A program made the position numbers and the translations under genes. A stretch of 6,318 nucleotides of DNA from the NCBI GenBank assembly GCA_947177465.1, contig CAMWUP010000125.1:1-6318 (forward strand), given 5' to 3'. Within the stretch, counting starts at the first letter, position 1. Each line of letters begins with the position of its first letter. Under the pieces are notes generated by a model. It had not been told where the DNA came from and searched no databases. It worked only from the letters and a program-made list of their open reading frames with translations. Shown one piece after another: positions 1 to 6,160 of this stretch. The stretch comes from an uncultured Lachnospiraceae bacterium (GTDB lineage: Bacteria > Bacillota > Clostridia > Lachnospirales > Lachnospiraceae).

Positions 1-29
1 AAATGTATAAGAAAAGGAGCGGCAGCAGT

Positions 30-1085
30 ATGCAGCAGTTTTTTGGAAGGAGCCAGAGCGGAAATCTTTCGGAAGCAGTAAACGGACTCAAAAGCCCGCA
101 GTTTATTATGTTATTTTCCAATGATTCCCAGTTTGAAACTCATGTCAAAACTTTGGAAAAGTTATATCCGAACGTTCCAAGTATTGGTTGCATCGGGATG
201 GGCTATAACACCGGAGTGGTAGAAACAGGAGTCAGCGTCATTGCCTTTTACGGCGGAGTCAACGCAACGGCGAACGTGCTTGAGCAGGTGTCCGTCATGC
301 CGGTAAAGTATATCCATCGCATGGAAGAGGACATCAATAAGGTAAACGCTTCACAGCAGGATACCGTATGTATCGATTTTTGTACCGGAAATGATGCATG
401 TGCATTAACTACAATGGATACTGCCTTGAAACAAAAGGGCATTTCGCTGGTAGGAGGAACAGGAGATGCAGGCAAAGTATCTGCCAACGGCAGGGTATAT
501 GAGGATGCCGTCGCCTATGCCCTGGTGAAAAATCAGGGCGGTCGCGTGAAGACCTACAAAGAAAATATTTATCACCAGCTTGGCAATTATCGCTTTATTG
601 CGTCCAATACGGACAGGGCAAAGTACATTATCGGTTCTCTGAACGGAAAACCGGCAAAGCAGGTTTATCAGGACATTCTTCATGTTACAGACAGGGAGAT
701 ACTGACGCAGACCTTCCAGAATCCTTTTGGAAAAATTAATGGGGATGATACCTGTATTATTTCTATAAAGGAGGTTGCCGGAAATGCGCTGGCATGTTTT
801 CGACAGGTAAATGATTCTGATGTTTTGATATTGCTGGAGCTGGGCGACTATAAAGCTATTACAAAAGAAACGATTCAGACTATCTGCAGGGAGTTTCCAA
901 AGCGCTCTGCCGTCTTTTCAGTCAACTGTCTGTTCCGCTATAAGCTGTTTTCCGAGCGGAATTATATGCAGGCTTATCTTCAGGAGATGTCGGCGCTTGG
1001 CAGTCATGCCGGATTTGTCGGCTATGGAGAACATTACAATAACCGTTTTGTCAATCAGTCCATGACTTGCGTGGTATTTGAATAA
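30..1085 (+). CDS. FIST-domain (FIST_N + FIST_C) cytoplasmic sensor protein
   Basis: A protein of 351 residues with the two-part FIST architecture: FIST_N at about residues 20-185 and FIST_C at about 195-348. Seen directly: a C-terminal block with SVNCLFRYKLF (C300, R303), then GFVGYGEHYNNRF (E334) and a final Thr/Val-rich strand, the usual FIST_C ending. FIST domains are known as predicted small-ligand sensors found alone or attached to signalling modules; the ligand is unknown. There is no signal peptide or membrane segment, so it should be cytoplasmic. I chose ATG 30 because AAGGAG lies at 14-19, ten bases upstream. An in-frame ATG at 3 would add nine residues (MYKKRSGSS), but its ribosome binding site would lie outside the window. 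The next gene, a soluble MCP-type protein, starts 12 bases downstream, which suggests this protein is its sensory partner. Family call is fairly sure; the partnership is inferred. Confidence 0.85.
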   Translation: MQQFFGRSQSGNLSEAVNGLKSPQFIMLFSNDSQFETHVKTLEKLYPNVPSIGCIGMGYNTGVVETGVSVIAFYGGVNATANVLEQVSVMPVKYIHRMEEDINKVNASQQDTVCIDFCTGNDACALTTMDTALKQKGISLVGGTGDAGKVSANGRVYEDAVAYALVKNQGGRVKTYKENIYHQLGNYRFIASNTDRAKYIIGSLNGKPAKQVYQDILHVTDREILTQTFQNPFGKINGDDTCIISIKEVAGNALACFRQVNDSDVLILLELGDYKAITKETIQTICREFPKRSAVFSVNCLFRYKLFSERNYMQAYLQEMSALGSHAGFVGYGEHYNNRFVNQSMTCVVFE

Positions 1086-1097
1086 AGGAGGAGGACT

Positions 1098-2045
1098 ATG
1101 TTATTTGCAAATAAGAACCGGAGAAAGTCGGGACAAATACATCATGATGAAAAAAGCCTTTATCCGGTATTGTATGTGACAGAGCATTTAAGAGATTACA
1201 AGGATGAACTGATTAGTAAGGAAGTGGAATCGTTGTGGGAGCTGAGCATGGTCGGCAATTCGTTTTCCGGCGTGCTGAAGAAAGCTGACAGTTTTCAGGA
1301 GCAGCTTATGGATTTTGGACAGTCCTTTTCCAATATTAATGATACAGCCGGACAGTTTTCGGAAGTAAAGAGTTCCATTACCCAGACGGTATCGGAAACG
1401 CAAAATAAGGTGGAGGAGCTGAAGCATGCTTCTATGGAGATAGAGGAATCTTATGTGGAAATGGAGCATACCTTTGAACAGCTTCAAGTTGCTGTAAAGG
1501 GTATCCGCCAATGCATCAACAAGATTGTCTCTATTGCGGACGAAACAAACATTCTGGCAATCAATGCTTCGATTGAAGCGTCCAGAGCCGGTGAGAGCGG
1601 CAGGGGCTTTGCGATAGTTGCATCAAAGGTTAAGGAGCTTGCGGAGGAAATCAAGGATCTTGCGAATGAGGCGGAATCCGGTATTCACAATGTGGAATCC
1701 GGCACAACCCAGTTGAATGAAAGTATTTCTACATCTGCAAAGACTCTGGGTGAGGGAACCGGCGCCGTAAATGCTACATATGATTCCTTCCACCAGATTA
1801 CGCAGGCGGCAGAAGGCGCATCTGTGGTGCAGACAGAAATTTCCGGTGTAATCGAAGAATCTCAGAACAAGCTGCAGACTATCTGCCGGTTTTTTGATGA
1901 GATAAAGCTTCAGTATCAGGAGGTGGTCCGGCACATCAACCGTGCAAGCAGCCTTGGTACAACGAAGAGCGCCATGTTTGAGGATATCGATAATATGCTG
2001 TCTCAGATTCCGCCCATTATCAAGGATACAAATCCGGAAATGTGA
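1098..2045 (+). CDS. soluble methyl-accepting chemotaxis-type signalling protein (MCP signalling domain only)
   Basis: A protein of 315 residues. Its core is the MCP hairpin tip: residues 147-173 contain ADETNILAINASIEASRAGE followed by GRGFAIVA, the region that contacts CheA and CheW in chemoreceptors. Long alpha-helical, Glu/Gln/Ser-rich coiled coil flanks it at about 60-145 and 175-285. It has no transmembrane helices, no periplasmic domain and no recognisable HAMP. The first ~55 residues (LYPVLYVTEHLRDYKDEL and onward) form a short segment I cannot assign. The C-terminus (DTNPEM) lacks a CheR-tethering pentapeptide. Possible methylation sites are Glu pairs such as EE at 107-108 and 183-184, but I cannot prove them. 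The start is clear: AAAGGAGGAGG precedes ATG 1098. It sits 12 bases after the FIST gene and probably receives its signal from that protein in trans. It could control taxis or another CheA-linked output; no che genes are in the window. Confidence 0.88.
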   Translation: MLFANKNRRKSGQIHHDEKSLYPVLYVTEHLRDYKDELISKEVESLWELSMVGNSFSGVLKKADSFQEQLMDFGQSFSNINDTAGQFSEVKSSITQTVSETQNKVEELKHASMEIEESYVEMEHTFEQLQVAVKGIRQCINKIVSIADETNILAINASIEASRAGESGRGFAIVASKVKELAEEIKDLANEAESGIHNVESGTTQLNESISTSAKTLGEGTGAVNATYDSFHQITQAAEGASVVQTEISGVIEESQNKLQTICRFFDEIKLQYQEVVRHINRASSLGTTKSAMFEDIDNMLSQIPPIIKDTNPEM

Positions 2046-2058
2046 GTAAGGGTGCATA

Positions 2059-3051
2059 ATGTTTGATAGAGAGATGGAAAAGATGTCAAAAAAGCCTGAT
2101 ATTGCTATGCTGGAGCGCAGCAGTGTCGGATTGGATATTGATGTTTCCTGTTTTGAAATGTTAGGAAATGTGACATACTACTTAAATACTGTTACAAAGG
2201 AAGAGGTAAGGGAACGCACGCGGGAAGCGGATATTATAATAGCCAACAAGTCGCCCTTATGTGAGGATACGCTGAAGGACGCAAAACGGGTAAAGTTGAT
2301 TTGTCAGTTTGCCACGGGCTATGACAACTGTGACGTAGCATATTGTAAAAGCCGCGGCATTGTGGTTTCCAATGTGGTGAATTACTGTACGGATATGGTA
2401 GCGCAGCATACTTTTACGCTGGCGCTTTGTCTGGTACAGAAGCTCTTTCATTATGACAATTATGTCAAGTCAGGCGCATACAGCGCGCAGGACAGGTTTT
2501 CCAACTTTGACCTGCCTTTTACCGAGCTTGCCGGCAAGACATGGGGTATTGTAGGGATGGGAAACATAGGGCAGCGCACTGCCGGGATTGCGCAGGCGTT
2601 TGGATGCAGGGTGATTTTTCATTCCGTCACAGGCAGCAGTACAGTGACGGCGTACCGGCATGTAGACAAGGATACGCTTTTGGCAGAGAGTGATTTTCTT
2701 TCCCTGCACTGTCCATTAAGCGGGCTGACAGAGAATTTTATCGACAGAGCTGCATTGCATAAGATGAAAAAAACGGCAATACTAATTAATGTGGCAAGGG
2801 GACGGGTTGTAAATAACAGCGACTTGTATGAGGCTCTTATGCAGAAGGAAATCATGGCGGCGGGTCTGGATGTTATGGAAAAAGAGCCGCTGTCTGCGGA
2901 CAATCCGTTAAGTAAGATAAAAGACAGTAACCGGCTGATTATTACACCACATCTCGCATGGGGCAGCGTGGAGGCGCGAAACCGCTGTGTGGAGGAGACT
3001 TTTGAAAACATGCGTGCTTTTTTGGAGGGGAAACCAAGAAATGTAGTGTAA
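2059..3051 (+). CDS. NAD(P)-dependent D-isomer-specific 2-hydroxyacid dehydrogenase
   Basis: A 330-residue member of the D-2-hydroxyacid dehydrogenase family (glycerate dehydrogenase/hydroxypyruvate reductase, D-lactate and phosphoglycerate dehydrogenase relatives), which interconverts 2-keto acids and D-2-hydroxy acids with NAD(P)H. The Rossmann motif GIVGMGNIGQ is at 163-172. The catalytic set is complete: Arg247 in NVARGR, Glu276 in MEKEP and His298 in TPHLAW. The substrate-binding part (1-105 and the C-terminal end) resembles the short glycerate-dehydrogenase-like forms; there is no ACT or other regulatory tail as in long SerA enzymes. The dinucleotide fold starts at about 155 after LPFTELAGKTWG. 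The start at ATG 2059 is supported by AAGGG six bases upstream; later in-frame ATGs at 2074 and 2083 have poorer sites. It begins 13 bases after the MCP stop, so it is probably co-transcribed. The exact substrate cannot be read from the sequence. Confidence 0.9.
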   Translation: MFDREMEKMSKKPDIAMLERSSVGLDIDVSCFEMLGNVTYYLNTVTKEEVRERTREADIIIANKSPLCEDTLKDAKRVKLICQFATGYDNCDVAYCKSRGIVVSNVVNYCTDMVAQHTFTLALCLVQKLFHYDNYVKSGAYSAQDRFSNFDLPFTELAGKTWGIVGMGNIGQRTAGIAQAFGCRVIFHSVTGSSTVTAYRHVDKDTLLAESDFLSLHCPLSGLTENFIDRAALHKMKKTAILINVARGRVVNNSDLYEALMQKEIMAAGLDVMEKEPLSADNPLSKIKDSNRLIITPHLAWGSVEARNRCVEETFENMRAFLEGKPRNVV

Positions 3052-3089
3052 GCGGAGGGCCGGGAAAGTGCTCATGGAGATAAATTAGA

Positions 3090-3518
3090 ATGGAACAAAT
3101 GAAAAACCTCATTACAAAATATCGGGAGATTATCATATATTTGATTGTGGGAGTGATGACGACCATCGTATCGTGGGCGGCATGTTTTCTGGTCAAGTAT
3201 CTGGGTCTGAATCCTGATATTTCATGGCAGAATTTTTTGATTAACAGTATTGGGTGGATTGTAGGTGTTTCTTTTTCCTATCCCTTGAACAGGAAGTGGG
3301 TCTTTGAAAGCAAAAATCCCCATATAGTGAAAGAATTCGGCGGTTTTGCTGCTTCTCGTCTTTCTACATGGATATTGGATATTGTAGTGATGTGGGTTAC
3401 GGTAAATGCCTTTCATATGCACTACTGGATTGCTAAAATATTTATTTCTTCGGTGCTTGTAACCATCGTGAACTATATATTCAGCAAGCTTCTGATTTTT
3501 AAGAAAAAAGCGGATTAA
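3090..3518 (+). CDS. GtrA-family four-helix membrane protein
   Basis: A 142-residue integral membrane protein with four hydrophobic segments at about 13-37, 47-67, 83-107 and 112-136, the size and layout of the GtrA family. The typical family signature is visible after the second helix, FSYPLNRKWVFES (62-74), and its counterpart near the end, NYIFSKLLIF (128-137). GtrA relatives are thought to help move polyprenyl-phosphate-linked sugars across the membrane or to assist glycosyltransferases that modify surface polymers. No glycosyltransferase gene accompanies it here, so the partner must be encoded elsewhere or its role differs. GGAGA at 3076-3080 lies nine bases before ATG 3090; a second ATG at 3099 is also possible. 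It follows the dehydrogenase by 38 bases and ends just before a strong terminator, so it is likely the last gene of the + strand transcript. Confidence 0.85.
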   Translation: MEQMKNLITKYREIIIYLIVGVMTTIVSWAACFLVKYLGLNPDISWQNFLINSIGWIVGVSFSYPLNRKWVFESKNPHIVKEFGGFAASRLSTWILDIVVMWVTVNAFHMHYWIAKIFISSVLVTIVNYIFSKLLIFKKKAD

Positions 3519-3522
3519 AATA

Positions 3523-3562
3523 GAAATCCTCTCCCGCAGAATATACTGCGGGAGAGGATTTT
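3523..3562. terminator. bidirectional Rho-independent terminator between convergent genes
   Basis: A near-perfect hairpin: arm AAATCCTCTCCCGCAG at 3524-3539, loop AATATA, arm CTGCGGGAGAGGATTT at 3546-3561. That is 16 continuous pairs with a GC-rich upper half, plus a possible G-U pair at 3523/3562. On the + strand it is followed by TTTTAATCTTTT, and on the - strand by a T-rich tail (TTTCTATTTTAA). It fills almost the whole 55-base gap between the stop codons of gtrA (+) and dapL (-), so it very likely ends both transcripts. Confidence 0.93.
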
Positions 3563-3573
3563 AATCTTTTATG

Positions 3574-4770
3574 TTAAAACAGAGTTTCAAAGCGTTTCAT
3601 TGCTTCCACGGTGTTTTCACGGCTGCCAAAGGCGGTCAGGCGGAAGAAATTTTTGCCGTTGCTGCCAAAGCCTGCGCCGGGTGTGCCGACTACCTGAATC
3701 TGATTCAGCATATAGTCAAAGAACTCCCACGACTCCATTCCCATCGGACATTCAAACCAGATATAGGGTGAGTTGATGCCGCCGAAATAGCGGATTCCCT
3801 TTTTATCCATACATTCTGCGATGATTCGCGCATTTTCCTGATAATACTGAATATTGGCGCGACATTCTGCCATACCCTCTTCTGAAAAGACCTGTGCGGC
3901 GCCTTTTTGTATAATATAGGAAACGCCGTTGAATTTGGTGGTCTGTCTGCGGTTCCACATAGCGTTTACGGACATTTCCCTGCCGTCCGAAGAGGTAAAC
4001 TGCAAAGCTTCGGGCACAATGGTATAACCGCAGCGTGTACCGGTAAAACCGGCAGTTTTGCTTAAGGAGCAGAACTCTACCGCGCATTTTTTTGCGCCTT
4101 CGATGGCAAAAATACTGCGGGGGAGTGTTTCGTCCGTGATAAAGCACTCATATGCGGAATCATAGAGGAGGATTGCATCATTTTCCAACGCGTAATCCAC
4201 CCATTCCTTCAACTGCTCATAGTTGTAGGCAGCGCCTGTCGGATTGTTGGGAGAGCAGAGATAAATAATGTCTGCATGGAGATTTTTATCCGGCATGGGC
4301 AGAAAATTATTTTCTGCGGTGGCGTTCATGTAGGTAATGTTTCTGCCGTTCATAATGTTGGTGTCTACATAAACGGGATAAACGGGGTCGGGAATCAGGA
4401 TAACATTATCCTGTGCAAATAAGTCGGTTATGTTGCCGGTATCACTTTTTGCGCCGTCGGATACAAATACTTCCTTGGGGCTGATGGTGACGCCGTTTTT
4501 CTCATAATAAGCGACGATGGCGTCTCTGATAAAATCATAGCCCTGCTCGGGACCGTAGCCCTTAAAGGTATCGGCCGAAGCCTGTGCGTCAACACCCTCG
4601 TGCAGCGCCTTTATGATACTGTTTCCGATGGGAAGCGTGACGTCTCCGATGCCAAGACGAATCACTTTTTTATCGGGATTGGCGGCAGTGTAAGCAGCTA
4701 CCCGATGGGCAATTTCGGAAAAAAGATAGCTTTCCTTCAGATTCAGATAGTTTTCATTTAATTTTGGCAT
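3574..4770 (-). CDS. dapL: LL-diaminopimelate aminotransferase
   Basis: A 398-residue PLP-dependent class I/II aminotransferase matching DapL (EC 2.6.1.83), which converts tetrahydrodipicolinate plus glutamate directly to LL-diaminopimelate, a precursor of lysine and often of peptidoglycan. DapL-type features: the opening NENYLNLKESYLFSEIA, then VIRLGIGDVTLPI (36-48) and FKGYGPEQGYDFIRDAI. The PLP site is intact: Asn176 in SPNNPTGA, Asp204 and Tyr207 in YDSAYE, the Schiff-base Lys238 in SLSKTAGFTGTRCGY, Arg246, and the carboxylate-binding Arg377 in NFFRLTAFG. The length is normal for the family (about 400). ATG 4770 is preceded by AGGAGG with a six-base spacer. It lies ten bases after mtnN, and its ribosome binding site overlaps the mtnN stop, so the two are co-transcribed and probably translationally coupled. 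DapL is found in plants, chlamydiae and many clostridia, where it replaces the succinylase route. High confidence. Confidence 0.95.
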   Translation of the reverse strand: MPKLNENYLNLKESYLFSEIAHRVAAYTAANPDKKVIRLGIGDVTLPIGNSIIKALHEGVDAQASADTFKGYGPEQGYDFIRDAIVAYYEKNGVTISPKEVFVSDGAKSDTGNITDLFAQDNVILIPDPVYPVYVDTNIMNGRNITYMNATAENNFLPMPDKNLHADIIYLCSPNNPTGAAYNYEQLKEWVDYALENDAILLYDSAYECFITDETLPRSIFAIEGAKKCAVEFCSLSKTAGFTGTRCGYTIVPEALQFTSSDGREMSVNAMWNRRQTTKFNGVSYIIQKGAAQVFSEEGMAECRANIQYYQENARIIAECMDKKGIRYFGGINSPYIWFECPMGMESWEFFDYMLNQIQVVGTPGAGFGSNGKNFFRLTAFGSRENTVEAMKRFETLF

Positions 4771-4776
4771 TGCAAT

Positions 4777-4783
4777 CCTCCTA
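4777..4783 (-). promoter_or_regulatory. dapL ribosome binding site overlapping the mtnN stop codon
   Basis: Read on the - strand, the mtnN stop TAG (4783-4781) runs straight into AGGAGG (4782-4777), followed by the six-base spacer ATTGCA and the dapL ATG (4770-4768). The SD therefore shares bases with the stop codon. A ribosome ending on mtnN would sit on this site, which suggests coupled translation of the two genes. The sequence is plain; the coupling is inferred. Confidence 0.8.
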
Positions 4784-5479
4784 TAATAATGTAATCATAT
4801 GTTCCACCAAAAGAGCGGAGTGCTTTGCAGCCTCTCTCTCGAAGGAAGGATAGTCCATTTCCGCACTGTCGTCCGCTTTGTCCGATATGGCGCGAATAAT
4901 GACGAAGGGAATGTTGTTTAAGTAAGCGCCATGGGCAATAGAAGCGCCCTCCATCTCGGCGCAGTCGCCCTGATAAGTATCTATCAGCCTTTGTTTGGTC
5001 TGTTTATCTGAAATAAACTGGTCGCCGCTGACAACTCTGCCTGTTTTAACATGAATATCAGGATTCACCTTCTGACAGGAAACCACTGCAAGATTTATCA
5101 TGTTTTCGTCCGCCTTGAATTCGCGGAAGCCCATCTGCGGAACCTCTCCGGACTGATAGCCAAAAATTGTGACATCCATGTCATGATGAAGTGCATCGGT
5201 GGATACAAGAATATCACCGATATCCAGCGCAGGATTCAGAGAACCGGCGACGCCCGTGTTAATAATATGGCTGACTTCAAAAATATCTGCAAGAATCTGG
5301 ACGCAGAGAGCGGCGTTGACCTTTCCGATGCCGGAACGAACTATGACCACGTCAACACCGTTTAAGGTTCCGGTGAAAAAATCCATAGATGCCTTTGTCG
5401 TAATCTGTTGTACCTGCATCTTGCTTTTTAACTGTTCTACTTCAAGCTCCATTGCTCCGATAATTCCGATTTTTTTCAT
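4781..5479 (-). CDS. mtnN: 5'-methylthioadenosine/S-adenosylhomocysteine nucleosidase
   Basis: A 232-residue MTAN (Pfs) enzyme that hydrolyses methylthioadenosine and S-adenosylhomocysteine to adenine plus the thioribose; with SAH it yields S-ribosylhomocysteine, the LuxS substrate. Visible motifs: IGIIGAMELEVEQL at the N-terminus, with Glu13 matching catalytic Glu12 of E. coli; NTGVAGSLN (74-82); GRVVSGDQFI (147-156); AEMEGASIAH with Glu177 matching Glu174; and RAISDKAD with Asp200 matching Asp197. The Glu-to-Asp spacing of 23 equals that of the E. coli enzyme. I chose ATG 5479 because GAAAGGAAAATACT precedes it and the protein then begins like the family. An in-frame GTG at 5521 would add 14 residues (MSISKFANRRKENT) but has no ribosome binding site. 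It is 66 bases downstream of luxS and just upstream of dapL on the same strand, as expected for a SAM-recycling operon. Confidence 0.95.
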   Translation of the reverse strand: MKKIGIIGAMELEVEQLKSKMQVQQITTKASMDFFTGTLNGVDVVIVRSGIGKVNAALCVQILADIFEVSHIINTGVAGSLNPALDIGDILVSTDALHHDMDVTIFGYQSGEVPQMGFREFKADENMINLAVVSCQKVNPDIHVKTGRVVSGDQFISDKQTKQRLIDTYQGDCAEMEGASIAHGAYLNNIPFVIIRAISDKADDSAEMDYPSFEREAAKHSALLVEHMITLL

Positions 5480-5545
5480 AGTATTTTCCTTTCTTCGGTT
5501 TGCAAATTTGGATATGGACACAATTACTTGCTGTCTGTCCGGTGG

Positions 5546-6025
5546 TTAGTCTGGATATATCAGGCGGCTGTCGTCGATTTTGTAGAGGACATTGTCTAAG
5601 TACCGTGCGGCAAGATAATTTGCCATAGGCAGATTCATGTCCAGATAGTTGCCGCAGTCCATGGGAGAAGCGCCGGGAACCGCGTCCTTATAATCACGGA
5701 TAAATTCATACATTTCCGTCATAAGGGGAACAATATCGCGGGACGCATAATCACCTGCCAGAATCAGGTAAAAACCGGTGCGGCAGCCCATCGGACCAAA
5801 GTATACGGTTTTTTCCTTATAATCAGGATGATTGCGCAGAAAGGTTGCAGCCAAATGCTCAATGGTATGCACCTCTGCCGTATTCATAACAGGCTCCTCA
5901 TTGGGGCTTGTCATACGCAAATCAAAGGTGGTGAGGGTCTCTGCACCTACCTTGTCTTTGCGTGAAACGTAGATGCCGGGCTGCAGCTTTATATGGTTTA
6001 TGGTGAAGCTTGCTATTTTTTCCAT
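5546..6025 (-). CDS. luxS: S-ribosylhomocysteine lyase (AI-2 synthase)
   Basis: A 159-residue LuxS, the usual length. It is a metal-dependent enzyme that splits S-ribosylhomocysteine to homocysteine and 4,5-dihydroxy-2,3-pentanedione, the precursor of autoinducer-2. The N-terminus MEKIASFTINHIKLQPGIYV is typical. The metal ligands are present: His53 and His57 in EVHTIEHLAATF, and Cys124 in MDCGNYLDMNL. The catalytic pair Glu56 and Cys81 (PMGCRTGFY) is also intact. ATG 6025 follows GAAAGGAAGGA on the - strand. An in-frame TTG at 6064 would add 13 residues (MPAEITHERKDFD), but LuxS proteins do not carry that extension, so I reject it. It is the first gene of the luxS-mtnN-dapL group. Because MtnN makes its substrate, the pair completes SAH recycling to homocysteine. 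Whether the cell uses AI-2 as a signal cannot be told: no AI-2 receptor or uptake gene is in the window. Confidence 0.97.
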   Translation of the reverse strand: MEKIASFTINHIKLQPGIYVSRKDKVGAETLTTFDLRMTSPNEEPVMNTAEVHTIEHLAATFLRNHPDYKEKTVYFGPMGCRTGFYLILAGDYASRDIVPLMTEMYEFIRDYKDAVPGASPMDCGNYLDMNLPMANYLAARYLDNVLYKIDDSRLIYPD

Positions 6026-6102
6026 GTCAAAATCCTTCCTTTCATGTGTAATTTCCGCGGGCAAAATGCCGGATAGCGGCGAGTATTTGACTCCTACAAA
6101 AT
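6026..6102 (-). other. luxS leader region
   Basis: This stretch between the candidate promoter and luxS has no gene. On the - strand it ends in the strong ribosome binding site GAAAGGAAGGA (about 6043-6033). It contains small inverted repeats: GAGT/ACTC around 6081-6093 (4 pairs), and TTGACT at 6087-6092 facing AGTCAA at 6126-6131 across the promoter region. The 9-base word GCGGCGAGT (+ strand) occurs at 6076-6084 and again at 6166-6174. I recognise no riboswitch, T-box or leader peptide. Confidence 0.4.
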
Positions 6103-6131
6103 AGAGTAGCCTATGCGGGTTTAAAAGTCAA
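6103..6131 (-). promoter_or_regulatory. candidate sigma-A-type promoter for luxS-mtnN-dapL
   Basis: On the - strand TTGACT (6131-6126) matches the -35 consensus at five of six bases. It is followed after 17 bases by TACTCT (6108-6103), a weak -10 with three of six matches. Transcription would start near 6095, giving a leader of about 70 bases before luxS. The -35 and spacing are good and the -10 is poor, so this is tentative. I see no SAM-I or other known riboswitch in the leader. Confidence 0.35.
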
Positions 6132-6160
6132 GGAAATCGTTTTATATTGCGAAAAGGTTA

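Noticed and set aside
1623..2057. Open frame of 144 codons antisense to the MCP gene
   Set aside because: It is a shadow of the MCP coding sequence, rich in Cys, His, Leu and Arg as expected of an antisense frame, with no recognisable domain.
2619..3011. Open frame of 130 codons antisense to the D-2-hydroxyacid dehydrogenase
   Set aside because: It overlaps a gene with a full set of catalytic motifs and has no domain of its own.
3074..3088. Four-codon mini-ORF (ATG GAG ATA AAT TAG) ending one base before gtrA
   Set aside because: It contains the gtrA ribosome binding site and is too short to separate from chance.
3803..4147. Open frame of 114 codons on the - strand inside dapL, out of frame
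   Set aside because: It lies wholly within the clearly identified dapL gene, resembles no family and has Arg/Tyr-rich shadow composition.
5480..5521. N-terminal extension of MtnN from a GTG start at 5521
   Set aside because: There is no ribosome binding site before it; the ATG at 5479 has GAAAGGA upstream and gives the normal family N-terminus.
5051..5549. Two overlapping + strand open frames across mtnN
   Set aside because: Both are antisense to the MtnN catalytic motifs and have no family resemblance.
6026..6064. N-terminal extension of LuxS from a TTG start at 6064
   Set aside because: The ATG at 6025 has a strong SD and gives the standard LuxS start MEKIASFT; the extra 13 residues are simply the translated leader and SD region.
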